Source of the DNA: DATFXM01 sp035315885
Lineage (GTDB): Bacteria > Acidobacteriota > Blastocatellia > UBA7656
Assembly (NCBI GenBank): GCA_035315885.1
Contig: DATFXM010000013.1
Coordinates: 1 to 31,163 of the forward strand
Direction: 5' to 3'
Length of the DNA: 31,163 bases
A model generated the notes under the pieces. It was not told the DNA's origin, did no database searches, and saw nothing but the letters and a program-made list of their open reading frames with translations. The position numbers and the translations under genes are program-made. Within the stretch, counting starts at the first letter, position 1. Each line of letters begins with the position of its first letter. Below are positions 1 to 7,423 of this stretch, one piece after another.

Positions 1-31
1 GCCTACTGCCTACTGCATACTCCCTACTTCC
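1..31. repeat. heptamer array, TACTGCC type, at the asd stop codon
   Basis: Degenerate tandem copies of TACTGCC / TACTGCA run from the window edge into the 3' end of asd. The same family fills 5350-5500. The array supplies the asd stop codon and probably continues outside the window. Confidence 0.7.
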
Positions 32-1062
32 TTCATGAGTTCAGCATTCAAAATCGCTGCGCCGGCGGCGCCGCGAATGGTGTTGTGAGACAGAACTATG
101 AATCTGATGTCGAACACCGGACAAGTGCGGATCCTCCCGACGACGGCACTCATGCCGGCGCCCGCGTCGCGGTCAAATCTAGGTTGAGGGCGATCTTTCT
201 CATCCACCACGATCACCGGACTGGCGGGCGCCGACGGCAGCTTCAGCTCCTGTGGCAGCGACTTGAAATTCGCAAGCGCTTCACCGACTTCAGACGGAGA
301 AGGCTTCTGCCCTAGTTCCACCGAAACGCATTCCATGTGACCGTCTTCGACAAACACTCGGTTTGTATGCGCACTGATCTTGCAGTCCGCAAAACGAATT
401 CGATCGCCTTCGAGCCGCCCCATTATCTTGAGCGGTTCGGTCTCCACTTTGTCCTCTTCGCCTCCAATGAACGGAATCACATTCCCGAGCATGTCGATCG
501 CCCCATGACCCGGATACCCGGCTCCCGACAGCGCCTGCATTGTCGCAACGATCGCGCGTCGAACTCCAAAGGCACGCTCGAGCGGTGCAAGCGCCATCAC
601 CAACCCTATTGTCGAACAGTTAGGATTGGTGACGATCGCCCCTGACCAGCCCCTTTTTTCACGTTGAACTCTGATCAGCGCAAGGTGATCCGGATTGATC
701 TCCGGTACGAGCAGTGGGACGTCTTCATCCATCCGGTGGTTTTTCGAGTTGGACAGCACGAGGTAGCCCGCCCGGGCAAATTTCTCCTCGATTTCTCCCG
801 CAACCGATGAGTCCAGTCCGGAGAACACGACCTGGCAATCGAGAGTTGGCTCACACGGCTTCACCATCTCGTTGCGAAGGCGTTCCGGAATCGGAGTGTA
901 CTGGCGCCAAACCGTGGCGTCTTTATAAGCCTTGCCCGAAGATCGATCGGACGCAGCAAGCTCGGTGAGCTCGAACCACGGGTGATTCTCGAGCAGCTTC
1001 ACAAACTTTTGACCCACCGCGCCCGTGGCGCCGAGTACTCCGACTTTGACCTTATTGCCCAT
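10..1062 (-). CDS. asd: aspartate-semialdehyde dehydrogenase
   Basis: Reduces aspartyl phosphate to aspartate semialdehyde with NADPH, the branch-point step to lysine/diaminopimelate, threonine and methionine; cytosolic. The 350-residue protein has the N-terminal nucleotide-binding motif GATGAVG (residues 11-17), the catalytic cysteine in TNPNCSTIGL (C149) and a GH pair at 241-242 that fits the catalytic histidine of the archaeal/fungal-type Asd subfamily. Length is normal for that subfamily. The ATG overlaps the end of the upstream M20 gene by 11 bp, so the two are probably co-transcribed and translationally coupled. The last codons and the TAG stop (bases 10-12) lie inside a CAGTAGG-type heptamer repeat, so the C-terminal residues GSMQ are probably repeat-derived. 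The family call is secure; the subfamily is judged from motif shape only. Confidence 0.95.
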   Translation of the reverse strand: MGNKVKVGVLGATGAVGQKFVKLLENHPWFELTELAASDRSSGKAYKDATVWRQYTPIPERLRNEMVKPCEPTLDCQVVFSGLDSSVAGEIEEKFARAGYLVLSNSKNHRMDEDVPLLVPEINPDHLALIRVQREKRGWSGAIVTNPNCSTIGLVMALAPLERAFGVRRAIVATMQALSGAGYPGHGAIDMLGNVIPFIGGEEDKVETEPLKIMGRLEGDRIRFADCKISAHTNRVFVEDGHMECVSVELGQKPSPSEVGEALANFKSLPQELKLPSAPASPVIVVDEKDRPQPRFDRDAGAGMSAVVGRIRTCPVFDIRFIVLSHNTIRGAAGAAILNAELMKEVGSMQ

Positions 1063-2059
1063 TTCTGATTCTCTCCTTGAGCTGTCGAACTATTCCCGCG
1101 TAGCTTCCGGGAGCACGCGCCAGCTCAGCCTTCGAAATCTTTTCGTCCGCAGTATGAGCATCCAATATCGAGCCCGGCCCGAACAACAACGGTAAGCCCC
1201 AGTTGGTCAGCATTGGAATATCAGTGGTGAACGACACTACTGAAGTCTCAAAACCATCAAGCCGCTGCATAAACACTGGGTCGCACTCGAACGTGTACTG
1301 TATTTCCACTCGCCCGGCAATACATTCTTCAATCAATCGTTTTATGTCGACTGACTTGCTCACTACGCGAAACACGAGTTCCGCTTCGGCTTCAGGCGCA
1401 ATCACGTTGCCCGCTACCCCGCCGTTGATCAGCCCGACATTCATCGTAGTACTTCCGAGCGTCGGGTCGGTCGGCAATCTCGTCGCCGACAAATCAGCCA
1501 GCACCCCAACGAGTTTATGTATGGCCGATTCACCGAGCTCCGGGTACGCAGAATGAGCGGCGCGTCCATGCGCTCTCAGAATCAACCGAACCCCGCCTTT
1601 GGATCCAAGCGCGAGTTTGGATTCAGTAGGCTCGCCGTTAATCAGGTATCGGCAGGTATTGTCTACCTTGTTTGCGTCTTGCGCCCCCTTGCTTCCAGCT
1701 TCTTCACCAACGACGAACAACAGACCGAAGTCGTTGACACCCTCTTTGATTAGTTCTCTGCTCGCAACGATCATCGCCGCGATGAGTCCCTTAGTGTCGC
1801 ACGCACCCCTTCCGTAGATGAACTCATCATCTTCTCGAACGTCGAAAAAAGGCGGAACAGTGTCGGTGTGACTGCTCATCACGACGTCGGGATTTCCCAC
1901 TCGCGCATAAACGTTTGGACGGCCTGGAAGCGCATCCCACACCTTCACTCCGAAGCCGATCTCGCGAAGTTGCCCGGCGATAAACTCCACTACTTCGCCC
2001 TCAATGCCGCTTGTCGACGGAATAGATATCAGACGTCTGGTGAGATCGAAGACATCCAT
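1052..2059 (-). CDS. M20 family amidohydrolase (ArgE/DapE-type deacylase)
   Basis: Zinc-dependent hydrolase of N-acyl amino acids, of the acetylornithine deacetylase / succinyl-diaminopimelate desuccinylase family. The sequence shows SHTDTVP (metal ligand H64), the RGACDTKG segment with the bridging aspartate D88, the catalytic GEE pair (E119/E120), a metal-binding Glu in NGEPTES (E143) and a C-terminal DAHTADE motif with the last histidine ligand. At 335 residues it is a little shorter than typical family members (about 370-400). Its 3' end overlaps asd by 11 bp, and lysA is also in this window, so a role in diaminopimelate/lysine or arginine synthesis is plausible. The exact substrate cannot be read from the motifs; LysK-like deacylases look similar. 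No frameshift is seen. Confidence 0.88.
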   Translation of the reverse strand: MDVFDLTRRLISIPSTSGIEGEVVEFIAGQLREIGFGVKVWDALPGRPNVYARVGNPDVVMSSHTDTVPPFFDVREDDEFIYGRGACDTKGLIAAMIVASRELIKEGVNDFGLLFVVGEEAGSKGAQDANKVDNTCRYLINGEPTESKLALGSKGGVRLILRAHGRAAHSAYPELGESAIHKLVGVLADLSATRLPTDPTLGSTTMNVGLINGGVAGNVIAPEAEAELVFRVVSKSVDIKRLIEECIAGRVEIQYTFECDPVFMQRLDGFETSVVSFTTDIPMLTNWGLPLLFGPGSILDAHTADEKISKAELARAPGSYAGIVRQLKERIRNGQ

Positions 2060-2105
2060 GACCGGGAATTATAGAGGGGAGCGCAACGAACCGCGAGATC
2101 AACCT

Positions 2106-2792
2106 TCATTGTACGGAGGGAAGATTGCCGGCTGCTTCGGCTGCTTGAGCTTCGGCTTCTGGCGAGTCGGGCGATGAGGCTTGAGTTTGAGTTGCGGGTT
2201 CGACGTTGGTCTGCGCACGAGGAGGTTGCGACGCCAGGTACGGTTCGTAGCAAACCCGGCATCTCGCTTCGTAGGTGTTGTCGCCTATTTCGATCTGGGA
2301 GTTTCCGCCGGCGATTCGCTGGGTGTAGTGCGCGGGCCCTCCGCAGCGAACGCACACCGCGTGCATTTTGGACACGTACTCGGCTACGGCAAGCAGGGCG
2401 GGCATGGGGCCAAACGGCCTTCTCAAATAATCCTGATCGAGACCGGCGGCAATCACCCTTATGCCGGCGTCAGCCATTTCCATGCAGACGTCTATGAGAA
2501 GATCGTCGAAGAATTGAGCTTCGTCGATGCCTACGACCCTGACTCCGAATGCGAGGTGCGACCGGAGATCTGCGGAATCCACCACAGCGGTCGCGTCGAG
2601 CTCGCGGTTGTCTCGGGACACGATGCGCTTGACGTCGAAGCGGTTATCGATGATCGGTTTGAAGAGTTGGGTACGCTGTTTTCCTATTTCAGCGCGACGA
2701 ATTCGGCGAATGAGTTCCTCGCTTTTTCCGCTGAACATACCGCCGGTGATGACTTCTATCCATCCACCTCGTTGATTGAATCCGTCGTCCAT
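2106..2792 (-). CDS. tdk: thymidine kinase (type II)
   Basis: ATP-dependent phosphorylation of thymidine to dTMP in the salvage pathway; cytosolic. P-loop GGMFSGKS at residues 17-24, DEAQFF with the catalytic Glu at 91, and four zinc-binding cysteines as CVRC (147/150) and CRVC (178/181). The ATG at 2790-2792 was chosen because the reading frame upstream to 2897 is encoded by hairpin and repeat DNA and resembles no kinase. The chosen start gives the usual short lead-in before WIEVITGG. After the second Cys pair comes an unusual tail of about 40 residues rich in Ala, Gln, Ser, Pro and Glu that has no counterpart in short type II kinases and is probably disordered. It lies downstream of the TPR gene on the same strand, separated by a structured 174-bp gap. 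Confidence 0.93.
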   Translation of the reverse strand: MDDGFNQRGGWIEVITGGMFSGKSEELIRRIRRAEIGKQRTQLFKPIIDNRFDVKRIVSRDNRELDATAVVDSADLRSHLAFGVRVVGIDEAQFFDDLLIDVCMEMADAGIRVIAAGLDQDYLRRPFGPMPALLAVAEYVSKMHAVCVRCGGPAHYTQRIAGGNSQIEIGDNTYEARCRVCYEPYLASQPPRAQTNVEPATQTQASSPDSPEAEAQAAEAAGNLPSVQ

Positions 2793-2837
2793 ATTGGTAT
2801 CTGTGTTTCTGGTTTCTGGCTCTGGACGGTGGAGACT

Positions 2838-2855
2838 CTCGTCCTTATGGACGAG
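2838..2855 (-). other. stem-loop in the leader of tdk
   Basis: CTCGTCC-TTAT-GGACGAG, a perfect 7-bp stem about 46 bp upstream of the tdk start. Role unknown; it could be a processing or attenuation element. Confidence 0.45.
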
Positions 2856-2899
2856 CGATGCTCTTCGCCTCAGTGTTGTGTACCGGTACGACGGCAATC

Positions 2900-2915
2900 C
2901 GGGACATACGTCCCG
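2900..2915 (-). other. stem-loop in the leader of tdk
   Basis: CGGGAC-ATAC-GTCCCG, a perfect 6-bp stem downstream of the TPR gene and upstream of tdk. It has no clear T-run, so an intrinsic terminator role is uncertain. Confidence 0.45.
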
Positions 2916-2966
2916 CTAGGAACTAAAACCAATAACGAGACCAGAAACTAGAAACCAGAAACCGTC

Positions 2967-3605
2967 TTAATTCAATCTCGCCTGCAGTCTTCTGAATGCG
3001 GTTATCGCAAGACCGTATCTTGGATTCAAGTCGATTGCCGCCTTGTATTCCGCCAAAGCCTCTAATAGTTGCCCTCGCGCTTCGTAGACGCGGCCAAGAT
3101 TGAAATGAGGATAATAATATGACTCGTATCGAACCGCGCTCATCGCCCGCTTGAGCCAGTCAATGGCGCCAGTCAAATCACCCTTCTCAATCAGGTACGC
3201 GCCGATGTCGTTATAAGGGTTGCCGAAGTCCGGGTCAACCTCGATGGCCAGATGGCATTGCTCTATCGCCTCATCGGTCAACCCCTGAAAGCTATAAGTC
3301 CAACCCAGAAAGGTGTGCGCTTCCGAAGTCGGGTACGCGTCGATAGATTCTTTGTACAGCCTGATGGCTTCTAAGAGCTCACCCTGCATCTGGGCGTCAT
3401 AAGCGTCCTTGAAGCGATCTCGCGCGAGCCGCTTTCTCTCCGCAAGATCGGGTGTCAGCCATTCGTCGCGGCCGAATTGCATCTCCCCTATCTCCGCCTT
3501 CAGCGCAACGAACAGAGTTTCCTGACCGTCTTTCTCCCGCTGAGTGTCCTTCTCCCCCCCAGTGTTCGGGGCATCGAGCTGCTGATCGACCGTTTTGCGA
3601 TGCAT
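2967..3605 (-). CDS. TPR-repeat protein
   Basis: A 212-residue soluble protein without a signal peptide. About three to four tetratricopeptide repeats occupy roughly residues 65-210; typical pieces are AIRLYKESIDAYP, AIEQCHLAIEVDPDFGNPY and ALAEYKAAIDLNPRYG, separated by 34 residues or near multiples of it. The first 60 residues are charged and probably flexible. TPRs form protein-binding scaffolds; the partner is not evident from context. The stop codon lies directly next to a CCAGAAA-type heptamer array. A pure TPR protein cannot be assigned a process from sequence. Confidence 0.8.
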   Translation of the reverse strand: MHRKTVDQQLDAPNTGGEKDTQREKDGQETLFVALKAEIGEMQFGRDEWLTPDLAERKRLARDRFKDAYDAQMQGELLEAIRLYKESIDAYPTSEAHTFLGWTYSFQGLTDEAIEQCHLAIEVDPDFGNPYNDIGAYLIEKGDLTGAIDWLKRAMSAVRYESYYYPHFNLGRVYEARGQLLEALAEYKAAIDLNPRYGLAITAFRRLQARLN

Positions 3606-3617
3606 TTCAGGTAAACC

Positions 3618-3690
3618 TTAGCGCAAAGTCGCAGAAGCGCAAAGCCGCTTCGCGCCTTCGTGGTGTCGCCTCAAACCAGAAACCAGCAGT
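3618..3690. repeat. short degenerate repeats (GCGCAAAG and CCAGAAA types)
   Basis: The gap between the divergent TPR and PGPGW-like genes holds GCGCAAAG copies (about 3620-3643) and an AACCAGAAACCAG element (about 3672-3685). These match repeat families found elsewhere in the window. Confidence 0.5.
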
Positions 3691-3729
3691 TCAGTCTTGC
3701 GTTTAATCTGATAGACTGAATGATTAGTA

Positions 3730-4059
3730 ATGAGCTCTAATTCATCAAGTTCATCAAGGCTGAAACGCGTCGCGATCTGGTGGGCGGGATGGTTCTTCAT
3801 AATCCTCGGAGTACTTGGACTGTTTCTTCCAATACTGCAGGGTATTATTTTCCTGTTGATCGGCCTGACCCTGTTGTCCAGTAGTTCGCCGTGGGCTGCC
3901 CGCGTGCTCCATCGGCTGGCAACACGATTTCCAAAGATCAGCAGCAGCCTTGAGCAAGCTAAGGAAAAATCCGCAAACATTGGCACTCGAATCGCGGGTT
4001 ACTTCAGTGGCGCAAAACGGCGTCAACAGCGCCGGCCGCCTCGAATTGAGAGCGAATGA
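3730..4059 (+). CDS. small membrane protein, PGPGW/DUF454-like
   Basis: 109 residues. A Ser-rich start is followed by two adjacent hydrophobic segments (about residues 13-31 and 35-52: WWAGWFFIILGVLGLFLPIL, then GIIFLLIGLTLLS). The next part, SPWAARVLHRLATRFP, ends in a basic C-terminal tail rich in Arg. The order hydrophobic - LP - hydrophobic - WAxR resembles PGPGW or DUF454 membrane proteins, although the exact PGPGW motif is absent. Its stop overlaps a possible ATG of the serpin gene (ATGA at 4056), so both are likely on one transcript. Function unknown. Confidence 0.7.
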   Translation: MSSNSSSSSRLKRVAIWWAGWFFIILGVLGLFLPILQGIIFLLIGLTLLSSSSPWAARVLHRLATRFPKISSSLEQAKEKSANIGTRIAGYFSGAKRRQQRRPPRIESE

Positions 4060-4073
4060 CCGAACGGAGCTGT

Positions 4074-5345
4074 ATGAGCAAGCTAAAGTTGTCAATCACC
4101 ACTGCCCTGATGCTCGCGACGATTCCACTGGCCGGAATCAGCAGCGTATCCTGCGGCCGCGCTGAGAGCTCAGATAAGGATGTCGTAGCGATGATTCCAG
4201 AAAACGATTCGGGCACTGACGGGGACGGCCGCCTCACTTCCGCGAACTCCGCCTTCGGCTTCAAGCTGTACTCCGAGCTTGTGCAAGCCGCTTCGGGAAA
4301 AAACATCTTCATCTCGCCGGCGAGCATTTCGTTCGCGCTCGCGATGACCTACAACGGCGCGGAGGCAGGAACCCGCGAGGCAATGGCTCGCACGCTTGGT
4401 TTTGGGTCGCTCACACTAGACCAGGTCAATAACGACTTTGCTCGATTCATATCGACCCTGGATAAGGCCGACCCGAAAGTCAGACTCGAGATCGCCAATT
4501 CGCTGTGGGCAAAAAGGGACGTCTCTTTTAAGGCAGATTTCATTCAACGGGCACAGACGTTCTACGGTGCTCAAGTCACTGCGGTAGACTTCGGCGCTCC
4601 GTCGACGGTGTCGGCAATAAACTCGTGGGTTCGCGAAAAAACCAACGACAAGATAGACAAGATCATTGATAGCATCGATCCTTCCAACGTTCTGTTCCTG
4701 ATCAACGCAATCTATTTCAAAGGCGCGTGGGCCAACTCATTTGAAAAGGCAAGCACCAAAGACGAGCCGTTCAAACCGGCATCCGGAGGGCAGTCGACGG
4801 TTCAGATGATGCACATAGGCGGGAGCTACAGTTATCTGGAGACCACGAAATTCCAGGCGATCAGTTTGCCGTATGGTAAAGGCCGAACGACTATGTGCGT
4901 GTTTCTGCCTGCGCCTTCTTCGAGTCTGAAGGACTTTCAACAGAGTCTCACTGTTGAAAATTGGACCGAGTGGCTTCGCAGGTTCCAGAAGACGCCGGGA
5001 GATCTGGGTCTGCCGCGGTTCAAGCTGGAATATGAAGCGACGCTGAACGATCCGCTTAAGACGCTTGGACTGGGAGTCGCGTTTGATCCTGGGCAGGCGG
5101 ACTTCAGCGGGATGGCGCGAACGACTGACCGGCTGTTCATCAGCAGCGTGAAGCACAAGAGCTTTGTAGAAGTAAACGAGGAAGGAACTGAGGCTGCGGC
5201 GAGCACTTCCGTGGGCATCAGCGCCACATCCGCGCGCGTACCGAGAGAACGATTCAATATGATCGTAGACCGCCCATTCTTTTTCGCGATCTGCGACACT
5301 CAGACTGGAATGGTCCTGTTCATGGGCGGCGTCAATGAGTTGTAA
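4074..5345 (+). CDS. serpin (secreted serine protease inhibitor)
   Basis: Serpins trap serine or cysteine proteases through a conformational change after cleavage of the reactive-centre loop. From the ATG at 4074 the protein has 423 residues. It starts with a signal peptide (MSKLKLSITTALMLA...) ending near SVSC (C27), a weak lipobox, so it may be a lipoprotein. The serpin fold is clear: FISPASISFALAMTYNGA, NAIYFKGAW, and the C-terminal DRPFFFAI / VLFMGGV. The hinge EEGTEAAAST (about 369-378) has the small residues needed for loop insertion, so it is probably inhibitory. Counting from the hinge puts P1 near Thr385-Ser386, which suggests an elastase-like target; this is uncertain by a residue or two. 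A GGAG lies 4 nt before the chosen ATG; an upstream ATG at 4056 adds six residues and overlaps the previous gene. Confidence 0.93.
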   Translation: MSKLKLSITTALMLATIPLAGISSVSCGRAESSDKDVVAMIPENDSGTDGDGRLTSANSAFGFKLYSELVQAASGKNIFISPASISFALAMTYNGAEAGTREAMARTLGFGSLTLDQVNNDFARFISTLDKADPKVRLEIANSLWAKRDVSFKADFIQRAQTFYGAQVTAVDFGAPSTVSAINSWVREKTNDKIDKIIDSIDPSNVLFLINAIYFKGAWANSFEKASTKDEPFKPASGGQSTVQMMHIGGSYSYLETTKFQAISLPYGKGRTTMCVFLPAPSSSLKDFQQSLTVENWTEWLRRFQKTPGDLGLPRFKLEYEATLNDPLKTLGLGVAFDPGQADFSGMARTTDRLFISSVKHKSFVEVNEEGTEAAASTSVGISATSARVPRERFNMIVDRPFFFAICDTQTGMVLFMGGVNEL

Positions 5346-5349
5346 AAAA

Positions 5350-5500
5350 GTAGGCAGTAGGCGCAGTAGGCAGTATGCAGTGGGCAGTAGGCAGTTCGCA
5401 GCCTGAAGGCTTGAAAACTTCCGCGTATCATCTAGGTTTGGCACTGCCTACTGCCTACTGCATACTGCCTCCTGCCTACTGCATACTGCCTCCTGCCTAC
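5350..5500. repeat. facing heptamer arrays (CAGTAGG / CCTACTG type)
   Basis: GTAGGCA-type copies at about 5350-5402 face CTACTGC/CCTCCTG copies at about 5443-5500, with a unique loop of about 40 bp between them. The arms are reverse complements over most of their length and could form a long imperfect hairpin between the serpin gene and the next gene. The left arm starts 4 bases after the serpin stop. Confidence 0.8.
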
Positions 5501-5506
5501 TTCTTC

Positions 5507-5512
5507 AGGAGG
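5507..5512 (+). promoter_or_regulatory. ribosome binding site deciding a TTG start
   Basis: AGGAGG directly after the heptamer array, 4 nt upstream of a TTG. No ATG or GTG with a better site occurs before the signal peptide. Confidence 0.7.
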
Positions 5513-5516
5513 ATTC

Positions 5517-6680
5517 TTGAAACGACTAACCATTCTTTCCGTTTGTCTGCTAGCCGTTCTGAGCTCGACTGCGTCCTATGCCGTCCAGACCGGTCGCACT
5601 TCTGCAAGGTACTACCCGGCTCGAGATCAGGCGTGGGAAAAGAAAAAACCCGAGGCCCTCGGCATGGATTCGACTCTACTCGGGCAGGCCGTCGCGTTCG
5701 CCAAGACTCAGGAGACACGCGTCCCGCGAGATTTTTCCACTCAAGTCGAGACCTTCGGCGCGCTTCTTGGACCGATACCGAGGGAACGCGGCGAAACGAA
5801 TGGTATCGTGGTGCGCCACGGCTACATAGTCGCCGAGTGGGGTGACACGAATAGAATCGATCCGACCTACAGCGCAGCCAAAAGCTTTCTCTCTACAGTG
5901 CTGGGGCTTGCCATCGATCGAGGGCTTATCAAGAGCGTCGACGATCCAGTCCGCGACTACGTTAAGGACGGCGGGTACGACTCGCCCCACAACCAGTCAA
6001 TAACCTGGCGTCACCACGCAACGCAAACAAGCGAGTGGGAAGGGTCGATGTGGGGCAAGTCTCATGACTTCATCGGAGTCGAGCAGTTTGGCAATGGCCG
6101 TCGCGAACCGCGCGAACTGAAGACGCCCGGCGCGTATTGGGAGTACAACGACGTCCGCATCAACCGCTTTTCGCTTTCATTGCTCGAGGTTTGGCAACGG
6201 CCGCTGCCGGAGGTGCTGAAAGAATACGTGATGGACCCGATCGGTGCTTCGTCGACGTGGCACTACTACGGTTACGCCAAGTCGGATGTGACGATCAACG
6301 GTAAGAAGATGAAGTCGGTGAGCGGCGGGACACGATGGGGCGGCGGACTGTGGATCAGCACGAGAGATGAAGCGAGGTTCGGTTACCTGTTTCTTTCGAA
6401 AGGTCAATGGCGCGGCAAGCAGATCGTTTCTCAGAAGTGGGTCGAAGCGGCCACGACACCAGCGGGTCTCGGACCTGATTATGGGTTTCTCTGGTGGCTC
6501 AACACGCAGAAAAAGCAATGGCCTTCGGCGCCGGCGCGCAGCTTTGCGGCGATCGGCTACGGGTCCAACACGATCTGGGTTGATCCCGACCACGATCTCG
6601 TAGTCGTATGGCGCTGGCATCAAGGTAATGGTGAAGAGCTCTTCAAACGAGTGCTCGCGTCAATCAAGGCTGAGAACTAA
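5517..6680 (+). CDS. secreted serine hydrolase, beta-lactamase fold (class C / DUF-type esterase)
   Basis: 387 residues starting at TTG behind a strong AGGAGG. A signal peptide (MKRLTILSVCLLAVLSSTAS, cleavage near A22) points to export. The catalytic SxxK motif is YSAAKS (S119, K122), the second motif position is Y210-N-D instead of the usual YxN, and the third motif region reads IGYGSNTIWVDP instead of HxG. This pattern fits the large beta-lactamase/PBP4-related hydrolase family (esterases, peptidases) rather than true drug-hydrolysing beta-lactamases. The substrate is unknown. The upstream neighbour is a serpin, but a 171-bp structured repeat separates them. The stop is followed by a short TGCTGAG repeat. 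Confidence 0.85.
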   Translation: MKRLTILSVCLLAVLSSTASYAVQTGRTSARYYPARDQAWEKKKPEALGMDSTLLGQAVAFAKTQETRVPRDFSTQVETFGALLGPIPRERGETNGIVVRHGYIVAEWGDTNRIDPTYSAAKSFLSTVLGLAIDRGLIKSVDDPVRDYVKDGGYDSPHNQSITWRHHATQTSEWEGSMWGKSHDFIGVEQFGNGRREPRELKTPGAYWEYNDVRINRFSLSLLEVWQRPLPEVLKEYVMDPIGASSTWHYYGYAKSDVTINGKKMKSVSGGTRWGGGLWISTRDEARFGYLFLSKGQWRGKQIVSQKWVEAATTPAGLGPDYGFLWWLNTQKKQWPSAPARSFAAIGYGSNTIWVDPDHDLVVVWRWHQGNGEELFKRVLASIKAEN

Positions 6681-6702
6681 GGTGCTGAGTGCTGAGTACT
6701 CT
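6681..6702. repeat. short heptamer array (TGCTGAG type)
   Basis: GGTGCTGAGTGCTGAGTAC immediately after the stop codon of the beta-lactamase-fold gene. It belongs to the TTCTGAG repeat family. Confidence 0.55.
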
Positions 6703-6830
6703 AAACTAGTGGACCGTATCAGCCGAATCGCAAATGAATCAATTCAGTGCCGGCACCTGGTCTCAGAAACGCGGTGACAGCCCTCCGTTAGGTAGCCTGT
6801 CGCAGAAATAAACAAACCCCCGCCGCCTCC

Positions 6831-7271
6831 GAGCCCGCGAAGCGGGCGACAGAATGTAGCCCCCGGTGAGTCCGCGAACCGGGGGTTAAAGACACAAGAA
6901 AAAACACGAGCCCACGCAGCGGGCGACAGAATGTAGCCCCCGGTGAGTCCGCGAACCGGGGGTTAAAGACACAAGAAAAAACACGAGCCCGCGCAGCGGG
7001 CGACAGAATGTAGCCCCCGTGAGTCCGCGAACCGGGGGTTAAAGACACAAGAAAAAACACGAGCTCGCGAAGCGGGCGACAGAATGTAGCCCCCGGTGAG
7101 TCCGCGAACCGGGGGGTTAGAGACACAAGAAAAAACACGAGCCCGCGAAGCGGGCGACAGAACTCTATCCCCCGGTGAGTCCGCGAACCGGGGGTTAAAC
7201 ACACAAGAAAAAACACGAGCCCGCGCAGCGGGCGACAGAACTCTATCCCCCGGTGAGTCCGCGAACCGGGG
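6831..7271. repeat. tandem array of 76-78 bp hairpin units (5.7 copies)
   Basis: Units at 6831-6907 (77 bp), 6908-6984 (77), 6985-7060 (76), 7061-7138 (78), 7139-7216 (78) and a partial unit at 7217-7271. Each holds hairpin 1, GCCCGC-GAA/GCA-GCGGGC, and hairpin 2, an 8-bp stem CCCCCGGT/ACCGGGGG around a 10-base loop, followed by an A-rich linker (CACAAGAAAAAACAC). Units 1-4 carry GAATGTAG between the hairpins, while units 5-6 carry AACTCTAT, so there are two subtypes. A 142-residue reading frame on the minus strand only reflects the repeat period. Confidence 0.92.
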
Positions 7272-7423
7272 CAGTGATTAGGCTCATTGCGCCTGACGAG
7301 TCGAACGCCTTACCTCTGTCGGACGCTGTGCACGGCGAACCTGCGCCGATCCAGCCACTCGTCTCCGCCTGCGGCACGAAAATTGTAGGTGCTGAAGCGC
7401 CTTACCAGGCAGGCAGTACTACG

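Larger units (their letters stand above)
2805..2963. repeat. facing heptamer arrays (CCAGAAA type) around two hairpins
   Basis: GTTTCTG-type copies at 2805-2819 face the complementary CCAGAAA-type copies at 2941-2963. Between them are two perfect short stem-loops: 2838-2855 (7-bp stem CTCGTCC, loop TTAT) and 2900-2915 (6-bp stem CGGGAC, loop ATAC). The whole region could fold as one branched hairpin between the TPR gene and tdk. Confidence 0.6.

Noticed and set aside
2181..2951. 256-residue plus-strand frame
   Set aside because: Antisense to the clear thymidine kinase gene; low-complexity and no motif.
6788..7216. 142-residue frame on the minus strand with repeated PGSRTHRG-like blocks
   Set aside because: It only mirrors the 76-78 bp array; the blocks appear in all frames as unit lengths change, and no binding site or family is visible.
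6831..7271. CRISPR array
   Set aside because: Units are contiguous near-identical copies without variable spacers, and no cas gene is present.
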